Shown piece after piece: positions 1-8,300 of a DNA stretch of 64,000 nt (the first letter of the stretch is position 1; every line of letters starts with the position of its first letter). The DNA is from JBHGXV01 sp041920505 (GTDB lineage Bacteria > Bacillota > Bacilli > Brevibacillales > Brevibacillaceae), in assembly GCA_041920505.1 (NCBI GenBank), contig JBHGXV010000039.1:186001-250000 (forward strand), written 5' to 3'. A model generated the notes under the pieces. That model worked only from the letters and a program-made list of their open reading frames with translations. It was not told where the DNA came from and made no database searches. Both the position numbers and the translations under genes were made by a program.

Positions 1-597
1 CTTGCTCAGCGCCACGCGGCTGGCCGCCAGCGGCTGCAGGAATATCCCGGCAACGTGCAGATTTGCCCGGTCGACGCAACGAGCGATGTTGTGAATCACG
101 GTCTTTGACCCGGTCACGATCGTGCCTTCCATCTCCAGACGGACGCCGATCATGCCGCGCGGATCCTTAATCCCGCCCACTCCGTCGACAATAAATTCCT
201 TTGGCACCACTTCAATGATCTCGCGGTCAGGCGGAAAGGCTACCACTTTGGCCGCCTGGATCACGCGGTTGATGTCTTCTTCCCTAATTTCCCGATCTTC
301 ACTGGATACGGCAACAACACCTTGGGTGTCGAACAATTCGATGTGATTCCCGGTAATTCCGACATACACTTCTTCGATGGACACGCCCACCATGCGCTCG
401 GCATGGTCGACGGCTTCCCGGATGGCATGCACGGTTTGGTCTATATCGACGATCGCTCCTTTTTTGATGCCTTCGGAGCGAGCTTGTCCCACGCCGATGA
501 TGTTAATCGTCCCGTTGTTAATCTCCCCAATGATGACGCGCACTTTTGATGTTCCGATGTCTAGACTGACAATAAGCTCATTGTAGCTGCTTACCAA
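1..597 (-). CDS. ftsA: Cell division protein FtsA (partial, N-terminal 199 residues)
   Basis: Actin-like ATPase that tethers FtsZ filaments to the membrane at the division site. The visible part begins with the ASKHA phosphate-1 signature (LIVSLDIGTSKVRVIIGE), followed by the EDREIREEDI and VIDGVGGIKDP-type segments usual for the 1A-1C subdomains. The C-terminal part lies beyond the window edge. I chose a TTG start at 597 because AAGGAGGTG lies ten bases upstream and the sequence then matches the family N-terminus; no in-frame ATG fits. It follows sbp on the same strand, but a terminator-like hairpin separates them, so ftsA (with ftsZ presumably next) may use its own promoter. Confidence 0.95.
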   Translation of the reverse strand, partial: MVSSYNELIVSLDIGTSKVRVIIGEINNGTINIIGVGQARSEGIKKGAIVDIDQTVHAIREAVDHAERMVGVSIEEVYVGITGNHIELFDTQGVVAVSSEDREIREEDINRVIQAAKVVAFPPDREIIEVVPKEFIVDGVGGIKDPRGMIGVRLEMEGTIVTGSKTVIHNIARCVDRANLHVAGIFLQPLAASRVALSK

Positions 598-653
598 ACC
601 AGTGACACCTCCTTACTTGCGGCAATACTACAGCGATAACGCCTGCATACTCT

Positions 654-677
654 ATTCCACACCGGATAACCATTCCC
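654..677 (-). promoter_or_regulatory. Possible sigma-H-like promoter upstream of ftsA
   Basis: On the minus strand the sbp-ftsA gap has GGGAATG (plus 671-677) and, a short distance downstream, GTGGAAT (ending at plus 654). These resemble the sigma-H elements AGGAAWW and RNNGAAT, with one mismatch in the first and slightly short spacing. Bacillus subtilis ftsAZ is known to have a sigma-H promoter, which is why I looked here. A weak match; the assignment is inference. Confidence 0.25.
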
Positions 678-699
678 TTTTTTTTGGATGTGAAAATTT

Positions 700-733
700 G
701 AAAAAAAAGTACCAAATACCTAAACGATTTGGT
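700..733 (-). terminator. Intrinsic terminator-like hairpin after sbp
   Basis: Directly after the sbp stop codon the minus strand has ACCAAAT, a nine-base loop and ATTTGGT (plus 727-733 and 711-717), followed by AC and eight T residues. The stem is A/T-rich and only seven pairs, so termination may be partial. It separates the mraZ-sbp genes from ftsA. Confidence 0.55.
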
Positions 734-734
734 C

Positions 735-1082
735 CTATTCAGTCCTGTTTAACCATTTGGACAACACAATCCGGCGAATCACCGCCAGGTTGTTAAACAG
801 ACGGACCCCAAACGCCACGATGGCTGCCATGTACAGGTCAATGCCGAGAAACGCTCCGAGGAAGGCGAGACCGGCGGCAAACAGCGTGTTGAAAAAGAAG
901 CCGGACATGAAGATGCGGACGTTGAACATGCGCTCCAGGTAGGCGCGCACGCCGCCGAAGATCGTGTCCAATCCGGCCAAAAGAGCGATGGAGAGATAGC
1001 TGCTGTATTCCAGAGGCACTCGCAAGTCCAGCACGAACCCGACGACGATGCCGATAATCAGTCCGATTACTGGAAGCCACAT
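735..1082 (-). CDS. sbp: Small basic protein Sbp (DUF1290)
   Basis: 115-residue integral membrane protein of the DUF1290 family, found next to ftsA in many Bacillota; its function is not known. It begins with a hydrophobic helix (WLPVIGLIIGIVVGFVL) and has further hydrophobic stretches around residues 27-45, 57-75 and 80-95, ending in a basic tail with several Arg and Lys. The ATG at 1082 has AAGGAG upstream. Its start is one base from the stop of the preceding DUF881 gene, so the two are probably translated together. Confidence 0.9.
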   Translation of the reverse strand: MWLPVIGLIIGIVVGFVLDLRVPLEYSSYLSIALLAGLDTIFGGVRAYLERMFNVRIFMSGFFFNTLFAAGLAFLGAFLGIDLYMAAIVAFGVRLFNNLAVIRRIVLSKWLNRTE

Positions 1083-1083
1083 A

Positions 1084-1836
1084 TTACGAATCTCCTTTTG
1101 CTTTCACGGGTTTCATGTATTGAATCTTCCGGTTTCCAGTAAACGCAGGGATAATCACTTTGCTGCGCTTCTCCAGAATGACGTTTTTGTTGGCGGCCTG
1201 GAAGTTTTCCTCCACTCCGGCCAGTTTCAGTCCGGAAATCAACTCGTCCGGTTCACCCAACGCCTTGATTTCGTAAGGCGGCCTGATCGTCCGCGTGTCC
1301 ACCTGGATGTCCTCGCCGACGTTGCGGATCGCCGAGGTGGAGATCAGGCGATGGCCGTTGATCGACACCGCTTTGGCCCCGTTGGCTTTCAGTTCGTTGA
1401 CGATCCAGCGCAGGTCTTCGTCGATCACCAGGTTGGCCGGAATCTCGTCCGGGGCGTGGATCTCAGCGTCCGTGGCGGGAGGACCCGGCGGCCGGGGGGC
1501 GTCAATGATGTGGACGACGATTCCCGGTCCTTCGACGCTGACCAGCCCCGCCAGTTTGCGCGCCCGCTCCAACTCTTCCTTCATGACGCTGATGCTTTCG
1601 CCTTCATTGAGCGACGATTCGTACTGGTAGAGCAATTGCTCGTACTTGGAGATGTCAGCCAACAGGCCGTTGTGCTTTTCCAGTTCCTTCTGAAGCGAGG
1701 CGCGCAGTTCGGTGATACTGCGCGACTCGGTCTTCTGCGGGTGCAGGTTGCTCTGCAATTGTGTGGCTAACATCACACCTATAATAGCACTTATCCCTGT
1801 CAGGATAAACGAGATTTTACGATTTTGTAGAGACAT
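1084..1836 (-). CDS. DUF881 family protein, YlxX-like
   Basis: 250 residues. One N-terminal transmembrane helix (about residues 8-25), a coiled-coil segment (about 35-90) and a C-terminal DUF881 domain with the family patterns VEGPGIVVHI and GAKAVSINGHRLISTSAIR. It is the second of two tandem DUF881 genes between divIB and sbp, where B. subtilis has ylxW and ylxX. The cellular role of the family is unknown; position suggests a link to division or the cell envelope. AAGGATG precedes the ATG. A proline/glycine-rich insertion lies near residues 112-120. Confidence 0.88.
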   Translation of the reverse strand: MSLQNRKISFILTGISAIIGVMLATQLQSNLHPQKTESRSITELRASLQKELEKHNGLLADISKYEQLLYQYESSLNEGESISVMKEELERARKLAGLVSVEGPGIVVHIIDAPRPPGPPATDAEIHAPDEIPANLVIDEDLRWIVNELKANGAKAVSINGHRLISTSAIRNVGEDIQVDTRTIRPPYEIKALGEPDELISGLKLAGVEENFQAANKNVILEKRSKVIIPAFTGNRKIQYMKPVKAKGDS

Positions 1837-1857
1837 TGAAAACGCATCCTTATCCCT

Positions 1858-2568
1858 TTAAGATGGGCTGTTGTCCTTGGTGTCGCCGACGAAGGCCGGC
1901 AACTGGACCACGTCTTTTTTCGTCACGTCGATCTTGACGAATCCTTCGAGAAACTGCAGCACGCCGCCCGGCAGGTTGAGCGCGTTTTCCAGCGTGATCG
2001 GGTCGCCGATCGCGGTGATCACGAACGGCGCCGCCGACTTGACGCCGTTGACGATCACCGTCGGCCCGACACAGCGGATCGCCGAACTGCTGACCAGCCG
2101 CTGGCCGTTGATGCTGATGCCTTCCGCTCCCGCGGCAAACAATTCGTTGACGACGCGGCGGATGTCCTGCTCGTGGACGATGTAGTTGGTGATGTTGTTC
2201 GAGTTGGCCGCGTTGGGATTATCCTGCATCGTCACCACCAGACCGGGACCTTCGACCGGGACGCTGCCGGCCAGCATCCGTGCCTCCTCCAACTCGGACA
2301 GAACGGAGGCCGCCTCCGACTGGTGCTGGGCCATCGCCTCCTCTACTTTGCCCACCTGCCGCTGCAAGGAGAGCAGTTGGCTTTCCAGCTTGCGGTTCTG
2401 CTCTTTTTCGGCGAGAATCCGTTCGTTCAACTGGGTCTCCTGCTGCCACTGCTGATCCTTTTGCCGCTCGATCGTGCGGATTTTGGTGGTTTCGATCGCG
2501 TTGGCGATGAGAAAGCCGGTGCAAACGGTGACGAACGTCAAATAGAGGTGAAATTTACGTACTTTCAT
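1858..2568 (-). CDS. DUF881 family protein, YlxW-like
   Basis: 236 residues with the same architecture as the following gene: an N-terminal membrane anchor (about residues 7-24), a coiled coil rich in Gln and Glu (about 32-90) and a DUF881 domain with VEGPGLVVTMQD and GAEGISINGQRLVSSSAIR. The two genes are clearly paralogous. Family function is unknown. It lies 30 bases after divIB and 21 bases before its paralog, consistent with co-transcription. GGAG lies nine bases before the ATG. Confidence 0.88.
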   Translation of the reverse strand: MKVRKFHLYLTFVTVCTGFLIANAIETTKIRTIERQKDQQWQQETQLNERILAEKEQNRKLESQLLSLQRQVGKVEEAMAQHQSEAASVLSELEEARMLAGSVPVEGPGLVVTMQDNPNAANSNNITNYIVHEQDIRRVVNELFAAGAEGISINGQRLVSSSAIRCVGPTVIVNGVKSAAPFVITAIGDPITLENALNLPGGVLQFLEGFVKIDVTKKDVVQLPAFVGDTKDNSPS

Positions 2569-2598
2569 CCGCGAGAGCTCCTTTTTTCATGAGAGAAA

Positions 2599-3504
2599 TC
2601 AACCCGGTTGCTGTCCGTCGCCGGAGGGCGTCTGTCCCGGCGCAGGCGACTGGGGCGAAGGGGCCGAACCGGAGTTGGGTGTGCCAGAGCCGCCGGTCGT
2701 GCCTGACGGTTGCGGCGCGCCCGGCTGCCGAGACCCTTCGGGCAACTCTTCCTGCTCCTCGCTGCCGTACCGGCTGAACCACGTGCTTTCCAAGAGGTAG
2801 ACCACCCCTTTTTGCCCGTCGGGAATCTGCTTGACGATGGCGGGATACCAGACCAGTTTTTTGGCCAACTGGTGGATGACGCTTTGCACTTCGTTGCCGT
2901 CCCGCATGTACAGGGTCACCCGCTCCTTGTCATAGGCGGTGGGCGTAAGCGAGATGTCGGAAATCTCGGCCAGGATCGCCGGTGAGAGCTTGGCCAGCGC
3001 TTGGGCCAGGTTGATCAAAAGCTGGGGATCGGTCGTGTTCCAGGAGCGGATCAACGGCCGGTCAACCAGCAGTTGCTTGTTGTCGGCATCCGTCAGCAGG
3101 ACGCCGTTTTCCAAGAGCGGAATGCACGCGCCCTGCGGAGTTGTCATAAAGGCGACCCGTTTGTACTCGGTGACGTTCAGATCAATCACGCCGGGAAAGT
3201 GGCGCTTCACGGCAATCTCCCGGACGCCCTGCAACTGTTTGGCGCCCTCCTGCACGTCTTTCTGCCAGACGTTGAGAAACTGCATCCCCGGCGCGAGACC
3301 GGAGGCGGCGATGATCCGCCCGTTCTCGTACAGCGTGTTGCCGAACACGCGAATCTCGCTCACCTTGCTGTACGGGGAGCGGAAAAAGACGACGGCGAGC
3401 ACAGTCAAAAAAAACAGGACAAGCAGTGCAAGCAGTCTGCGGTTGCCCTTTTTCTTCGGTTGCCATTGTTTGACTTGTGGGATTCGTTCGTTGTAAACCG
3501 CCAT
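2599..3504 (-). CDS. divIB: Cell division protein DivIB/FtsQ
   Basis: 301-residue bitopic division protein that joins FtsL and DivIC/FtsB in the divisome and regulates septal peptidoglycan synthesis. It has a basic cytoplasmic N-terminus, one transmembrane helix (about residues 23-41), a POTRA domain (about 46-115) and the beta domain (about 120-240). The last 50 residues are a low-complexity Pro/Gly/Ser tail, presumably disordered. An upstream in-frame start exists at 3591, but GGAGGG is placed correctly only for the ATG at 3504, and the extra 29 residues do not look like the family. It follows murA after 121 bases. Confidence 0.92.
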   Translation of the reverse strand: MAVYNERIPQVKQWQPKKKGNRRLLALLVLFFLTVLAVVFFRSPYSKVSEIRVFGNTLYENGRIIAASGLAPGMQFLNVWQKDVQEGAKQLQGVREIAVKRHFPGVIDLNVTEYKRVAFMTTPQGACIPLLENGVLLTDADNKQLLVDRPLIRSWNTTDPQLLINLAQALAKLSPAILAEISDISLTPTAYDKERVTLYMRDGNEVQSVIHQLAKKLVWYPAIVKQIPDGQKGVVYLLESTWFSRYGSEEQEELPEGSRQPGAPQPSGTTGGSGTPNSGSAPSPQSPAPGQTPSGDGQQPG

Positions 3505-3625
3505 GTATGCCCCTCCGGCTGCCCGGCGGTTCGCCTTCGGCGGGCGGAACCGGGCCAGTTGCGTGAAAAACAAACGAGTGAAAAGCGGCATACCTTAATA
3601 CGCCGCTTTTTCCTTTGTTACAAGC

Positions 3626-4882
3626 TTATACGGTTGTGCGGACGATGTCAGCCCCCAATTGCTGGAGCTGCCATTCCAGTTGTTCGTATCCGCGGTCGAT
3701 ATGGTGGATCTTCTCCACCACCGTTGTTCCCTCCGCCGCCAGCCCGGCGAGGACGAGAGCGGCGCCCGCTCTCAGATCGGTCGCCTCCACGGTGGCACCG
3801 GACAGTTTGCCGACGCCGCGGATAAAGGCGGATCCAAGATCCACGTAGATGGATGCGCCCATTCGCACCAATTCGTTGACATGCCGGAATCTTCCCTCAA
3901 ACACCGTCTCCTTGATCACGCTGGTCCCTCTCGCCAGCGAGAGGTACACCATCATCTGCGGCTGCAGATCCGTGGGGAATCCGGGAAACGGCGACGTGAT
4001 GATTCGGTCGATCGCGCGCGGGCGCGACGTGCTTTTAACTTCCATTATATCATGGTGGTTCTTGATTTCAACACCGCAACTGCGTGCCACTTCGATCAGC
4101 GCAGTCAGGTGTTCGGGCATCGTGTTCGTCAACTGGACATGTCCCTGGGAAAGCCCCACCGCCAGGATGTGCGTGCCGGTGACGATGCGGTCGGGTATGA
4201 CACGGTAGCTGACGGTGCGCAGCCGTGGCACCCCGTCGATCTCGATGGTGTCCGTGCCGGCGCCGCGAATGCGCGCGCCCATCGCGTTGAGGAAGTTTTG
4301 CAAGTCGACGATCTCCGGTTCGCGAGCCGCGTTGTAGATGCGCGTCGTTCCTTTGGCCAATACGGCGGCCATCATGATGTTTTCCGTCGCTCCGACACTG
4401 GGAAACGAGAGGAAAATGTTGGCGCCGCGCAACTGCTTCGCCCGAAACGTCGTAAACCCGTCCTGTTCTTCGATTTTGGCGCCAAGCGCGGTCAGCCCGG
4501 ACAGGTGCAGGTCAATCCGACGCTCTCCGATGACACAGCCGCCCGGCCGGGAGATGGTGACTTCACCAAAACGCGCGAGGAGTGGACCCATCAAAAAAAT
4601 GGAAGAACGCATCTGGCCCATCAGGTCTTCGGGTACGTGCGTGACGTGGATCGACGTCGAATCCAGATATACGCATCCGTCAACATGAGTCGCTTTCGCC
4701 CCGAGCGCGGTCAAAATTTGCAGCATGACGTCAATGTCTTTCAAGTGGGGGACGTCGTAGATATGGAACGGCCCTTCCGCCAGCACAGCAGCGGCCAGAA
4801 TGGGAAGGGCGGCGTTTTTGGCGCCTTGGATGCGAAGCGAACCGGACAGAGGTCTTCCACCTTCGATAGTAAAAGTCTCCAA
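3626..4882 (-). CDS. murA: UDP-N-acetylglucosamine 1-carboxyvinyltransferase MurA
   Basis: 418 residues. Catalyses the first committed step of peptidoglycan synthesis, transferring enolpyruvate from PEP to UDP-GlcNAc in the cytoplasm. The family N-terminus is present with the substrate lysine in GAKNAAL (K22). The active-site loop PGGCVIGER carries the catalytic cysteine (C116), the residue that fosfomycin alkylates, so the enzyme should be fosfomycin-sensitive in principle. The start is TTG at 4882 with GGAGGTG eight bases upstream. Unlike B. subtilis, a murA copy sits inside the division cluster between murB and divIB. Whether a second murA exists elsewhere cannot be seen. Confidence 0.95.
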   Translation of the reverse strand: METFTIEGGRPLSGSLRIQGAKNAALPILAAAVLAEGPFHIYDVPHLKDIDVMLQILTALGAKATHVDGCVYLDSTSIHVTHVPEDLMGQMRSSIFLMGPLLARFGEVTISRPGGCVIGERRIDLHLSGLTALGAKIEEQDGFTTFRAKQLRGANIFLSFPSVGATENIMMAAVLAKGTTRIYNAAREPEIVDLQNFLNAMGARIRGAGTDTIEIDGVPRLRTVSYRVIPDRIVTGTHILAVGLSQGHVQLTNTMPEHLTALIEVARSCGVEIKNHHDIMEVKSTSRPRAIDRIITSPFPGFPTDLQPQMMVYLSLARGTSVIKETVFEGRFRHVNELVRMGASIYVDLGSAFIRGVGKLSGATVEATDLRAGAALVLAGLAAEGTTVVEKIHHIDRGYEQLEWQLQQLGADIVRTTV

Positions 4883-4897
4883 ACTTTCACCTCCGTG

Positions 4898-5803
4898 TTA
4901 CCCCTCGCCCACCACCAATACTTCAGGATGCAGGTCGATGCCGAATTTTTCTTTCACCGTGGATCGTACATGCTCCATCAAGGTGAGGACGTCGGTAGCC
5001 GTGGCACCTCCGCGATTGACGATGAAATTGGCGTGTATCTCCGAGACTTGCGCTCCTCCGCACGTGTATCCCTTCAGACCGGCGGCCTCGATCAGCCGTC
5101 CGGCGTGATCGCCGGGAGGATTGCGGAAAACGCTTCCCGCGCAAGGCATCTGCAACGGTTGGGTCCGTCGTCGCCGGTCCTTGTTGGCAGCCAGGACTTG
5201 GGCGATCTCCTTGCGATCTCCTTTGCGTAGTTGAAACACAGCCTCCAGCACGATTCCTTTTCTCCACTGCAACAGCGACGTGCGGTAGCTGAACTGCAAT
5301 TCCTCGTTAGTCAACACCTTTGTCTCGCCATCTTCGAAGAGGATTTCGGCTTCTTTAAGAATACGTGAAAGATCAGATCCGTGAGCACCTGCATTCATGT
5401 AGACGGCTCCGCCGACAGAACCGGGAATCCCTCCCGCAAATTCCATTCCTGTCAATCCCAACTTGCCTGTCTCCACCGCCAGGCGGATCATGGAATACCC
5501 GGCACCAACACGCACCTCTTCTCCCTTACACTCGCAGTGGCTCAAGCCCTCGGCCACTTTGAACACGGCTCCGCGAATCCCTCCATCCCTCACTAGAAGG
5601 TTGGAGCCGCGCCCGATTACAGTCCAGGGAACATGGTGGCGATGGAGAATGTGAACAGCGCGAATCAGCGCTGCCTTGTCGTCCGGCTGGATTAACAGAT
5701 CGGCAGGACCCCCGATCCGCCAAGTGGTATGGTTGGCGAGAGGTTCGTCGATCCATACCTTTCCAACACCTGCCAGCCTCAATTCTTCTGCGATGTGTTT
5801 CAT
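4898..5803 (-). CDS. murB: UDP-N-acetylenolpyruvoylglucosamine reductase MurB
   Basis: 301 residues. FAD-dependent, NADPH-using reduction of the MurA product to UDP-MurNAc. FAD-binding motifs are visible: GRGSNLLVRDGG near residue 60 and GIPGSVGGAVYMNAGAHG near 115. The C-terminal AGSVFRNP carries the serine thought to donate a proton. A longer frame reaches 5899, but the ATG at 5803 has AGGAGG six bases upstream and gives a normal family length. It ends 15 bases before murA, consistent with one transcript. Confidence 0.94.
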   Translation of the reverse strand: MKHIAEELRLAGVGKVWIDEPLANHTTWRIGGPADLLIQPDDKAALIRAVHILHRHHVPWTVIGRGSNLLVRDGGIRGAVFKVAEGLSHCECKGEEVRVGAGYSMIRLAVETGKLGLTGMEFAGGIPGSVGGAVYMNAGAHGSDLSRILKEAEILFEDGETKVLTNEELQFSYRTSLLQWRKGIVLEAVFQLRKGDRKEIAQVLAANKDRRRRTQPLQMPCAGSVFRNPPGDHAGRLIEAAGLKGYTCGGAQVSEIHANFIVNRGGATATDVLTLMEHVRSTVKEKFGIDLHPEVLVVGEG

Positions 5804-5908
5804 AGCGAACCTCCTGACACAAATGCTAGGTGGGATATGTCTTATCACGTGTTTGCTCCATACTATGCGCCCCCCGAAAAGGACGTGACAAACGCCCACG
5901 CCGTCGGA

Positions 5909-7000
5909 TCACCTGGGCGCAAGAAGCCGGTAGATGGCGGTGGCGGCGTCCGGCTTGCCCAGCCGAAGCGACTGTTCGCGCATCGCCTCCCAGCGTCGCT
6001 GATCCCGAAGCAACAGCGCGAGTCGCTCCGCCAGCGTCTCTGCGGTCAATTCCCGCTCCAAAAGAACCATCGCCGCGCCAGATTGTTCCAGGCCGCGCGC
6101 GTTCTTCTCCTGGTGGTTGTTGGTCACGTAGGGAGACGGGACGAGAATCGCCGGTATGCCGAGCGCAGTCAACTCCGCCAGGGTCGAGGCGCCGGCGCGG
6201 TTGACGATCACGTGGGTGGCCGCCAACAGATCGGGCATGTTGTGGACATACGGCAACAGCGTCAGGTTATGCGGAACCGTTCCCGACGCCTCCAGGGCGG
6301 CGGAAATCGCCTGGTAGTGCACGTCGCCTGTGACGTAGACGAAATGACAGTCGGCGTAGTCGGCCATCCGGGGAACGAACGCCAGCGTCGCCTCGTTGAT
6401 CGGTCTCGCTCCCCGGCTGCCGCCGACGATGACGACGACCCGCTTGTCCCGGCCGATTCCCAGCATCTCGCGCGCCTTGTCCGCATTGCCGTGCACCACT
6501 TCGGTCGCGCACGGGTTGCCGGTCACCACGGTCTTGTGCCGGGGAAAGTAGGCGAGCGACTCTTCGAACGAGACGGCGACACGATCGACAAACCGGGAGA
6601 GGAACCGGTTTGTGAGGCCGGGCTCGACGTTTTGCTCGTGAATCACCGTCGGAATGCCCAGCCGGGCGGCGGCGTAGACCACCGGTCCGCAGACGTAGCC
6701 GCCGGTGCCGATCACCACGTCCGGCTTCCACTCGCGCAAAATCGCTTTCGAACGGGAGACGGAGCGGATGAATTTCCACACCGTGCGCAGATTATCGACA
6801 GTGAGCTTCCGTTTCAGTCCGGCAATCTCGATCGCCTCGAAGGGAATGCCCTGACGGGGAACCAGCCTGGCCTCCAGCCCCTTCGACGTGCCGATATACA
6901 AAAAGACGGCCTGCGGATTTTGGCGCAAAATCTCTTTGGCCACCGCAAGCGCCGGATAGATATGTCCGCCGGTGCCTCCCCCGGTTAAAACCACTCGCAT
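5909..7000 (-). CDS. murG: N-acetylglucosaminyl transferase MurG
   Basis: 363 residues. Membrane-associated GT28 enzyme that adds GlcNAc to lipid I to give lipid II. Signatures: glycine-rich GGGTGGHIYPALA at residues 7-19, GTGGYVCGPV near 100, VGGSRGARPIN near 190 and the donor-binding NRAGASTLAEL near 265. The start at 7000 is chosen because AGGTGA lies five bases upstream; a GTG nine bases earlier overlaps that ribosome binding site. It is separated from spoVE by 161 bases that carry repeats but no gene. Confidence 0.95.
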   Translation of the reverse strand: MRVVLTGGGTGGHIYPALAVAKEILRQNPQAVFLYIGTSKGLEARLVPRQGIPFEAIEIAGLKRKLTVDNLRTVWKFIRSVSRSKAILREWKPDVVIGTGGYVCGPVVYAAARLGIPTVIHEQNVEPGLTNRFLSRFVDRVAVSFEESLAYFPRHKTVVTGNPCATEVVHGNADKAREMLGIGRDKRVVVIVGGSRGARPINEATLAFVPRMADYADCHFVYVTGDVHYQAISAALEASGTVPHNLTLLPYVHNMPDLLAATHVIVNRAGASTLAELTALGIPAILVPSPYVTNNHQEKNARGLEQSGAAMVLLERELTAETLAERLALLLRDQRRWEAMREQSLRLGKPDAATAIYRLLAPR

Positions 7001-7161
7001 GTGTATCACCTGTTTTTCCTATGGTTAAGTGCAAGCAAACCCACGCGGCGTAAGCTTACGCTGGCGCCGCGCGGGGCCCCGAACCATTTCCGCCCAGCTT
7101 GCATGGGGGATCGGGGCTTGTTTGCATTCCTGTTTGGCAAGCAAACCCGGCTGCGCGCCCG

Positions 7162-8253
7162 TCAGCGCGAGAACCGGGAGATGTTCAAGAGAATGCCGAC
7201 GCCGGTCAGCATCAGGGTGAGCGACGAGCCGCCGTAACTTAAAAACGGCAGGGTGATGCCGGTGACGGGAAACATCCCGGTGACGACCCCGACGTTGATC
7301 ACCACCTGGATCGCGATCATCCCGATGATGCCCAGCGCCAGCAGGTTGCCAAACAGGTCGGGCGCGGTGATCGCCACGCGCATCCCCCGCCAGAGCAATA
7401 GCAAAAACAACAAGAGCACCAGCGTTCCGCCGACAAACCCCAACTCTTCGGCGACGATGGAAAAAATAAAGTCGTTGTACGGTTCCGGCAAATAGGAGAA
7501 CTTCTGCCGGCTTTGCCCCAGCCCCAGGCCAAACAGGCCGCCGGGACCGATGGCATACAGGGACTGGATGATCTGGTAGCCGGTGTTAAGCGGGTCTTGC
7601 CACGGATCGAGAAACGCGGTGATCCGGGCGATCCGGTACGGAGCGGACAGGATCAGTCCGACAAACCCGGCCACGCCCACCATACCCAGTCCGACGAAGT
7701 GGCTGACCCGGGCTCCGGCGACAAAAATCATTAGAAACGCGGTGCCCAACAGCACGGTGCCCGTTCCCAGGTCGGGCTGCAGCATAATGAGGGCGAAACA
7801 GACGGTGGGGATCGCCAACGCAGGCATCAAGCCTTTGCGGAACAACACAATCTCCTTCTGATTGTCCGAAAGCCACCTGGCAAGAAACATGGCGACGCCA
7901 AACTTGGCCATCTCCCCCGGCTGAATACCGAACGAGCCGAAACCCAGCCAGCTTTTTGACCCGTTGACCTCGATCCCGATCAACAGCACCAGGACCAACA
8001 GTCCAATGCTGGCGACAAACGCGGTTTTCGCCCACTTTTTCCACACCCAATAGTCGATGTTTGCCATCAGATACATGGATGTGACGCCCAGACCCGCGAA
8101 AATCAGTTGCCGCTTGGTGAAGTAGTAAGCGTCGTTCAGCTTGTTTTGGGCAAACACGGCACTGGCGCTGTAAACCATGACAATGCCGATCGCCAACAAA
8201 AACAGTGTGGCGAAGACGATCACGAAGTCGGGGGCGGAACGTACCTTACTCAT
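7162..8253 (-). CDS. spoVE: SEDS family protein SpoVE (FtsW-like glycosyltransferase)
   Basis: 363 residues, about ten transmembrane helices. SEDS proteins polymerise lipid II together with a class B PBP. Family motifs include GSKSWLGFGSFGIQPGEMAKF near residue 105 and PFLSYGGSSLTLMLTGVG near the C-terminus. The place between murD and murG is that of spoVE in Bacillus, where the product makes spore cortex with SpoVD; sequence alone does not separate SpoVE from FtsW. If no second SEDS gene of this type exists, this copy would also have to serve vegetative division. The ATG at 8253 has AGGATGG upstream; an upstream in-frame extension to 8286 lacks support. Confidence 0.88.
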   Translation of the reverse strand: MSKVRSAPDFVIVFATLFLLAIGIVMVYSASAVFAQNKLNDAYYFTKRQLIFAGLGVTSMYLMANIDYWVWKKWAKTAFVASIGLLVLVLLIGIEVNGSKSWLGFGSFGIQPGEMAKFGVAMFLARWLSDNQKEIVLFRKGLMPALAIPTVCFALIMLQPDLGTGTVLLGTAFLMIFVAGARVSHFVGLGMVGVAGFVGLILSAPYRIARITAFLDPWQDPLNTGYQIIQSLYAIGPGGLFGLGLGQSRQKFSYLPEPYNDFIFSIVAEELGFVGGTLVLLLFLLLLWRGMRVAITAPDLFGNLLALGIIGMIAIQVVINVGVVTGMFPVTGITLPFLSYGGSSLTLMLTGVGILLNISRFSR

Positions 8254-8300
8254 CGCAAGCCATCCTTTCTTTCCGCCCCGCAACAAACCCGGAGCGGTCG

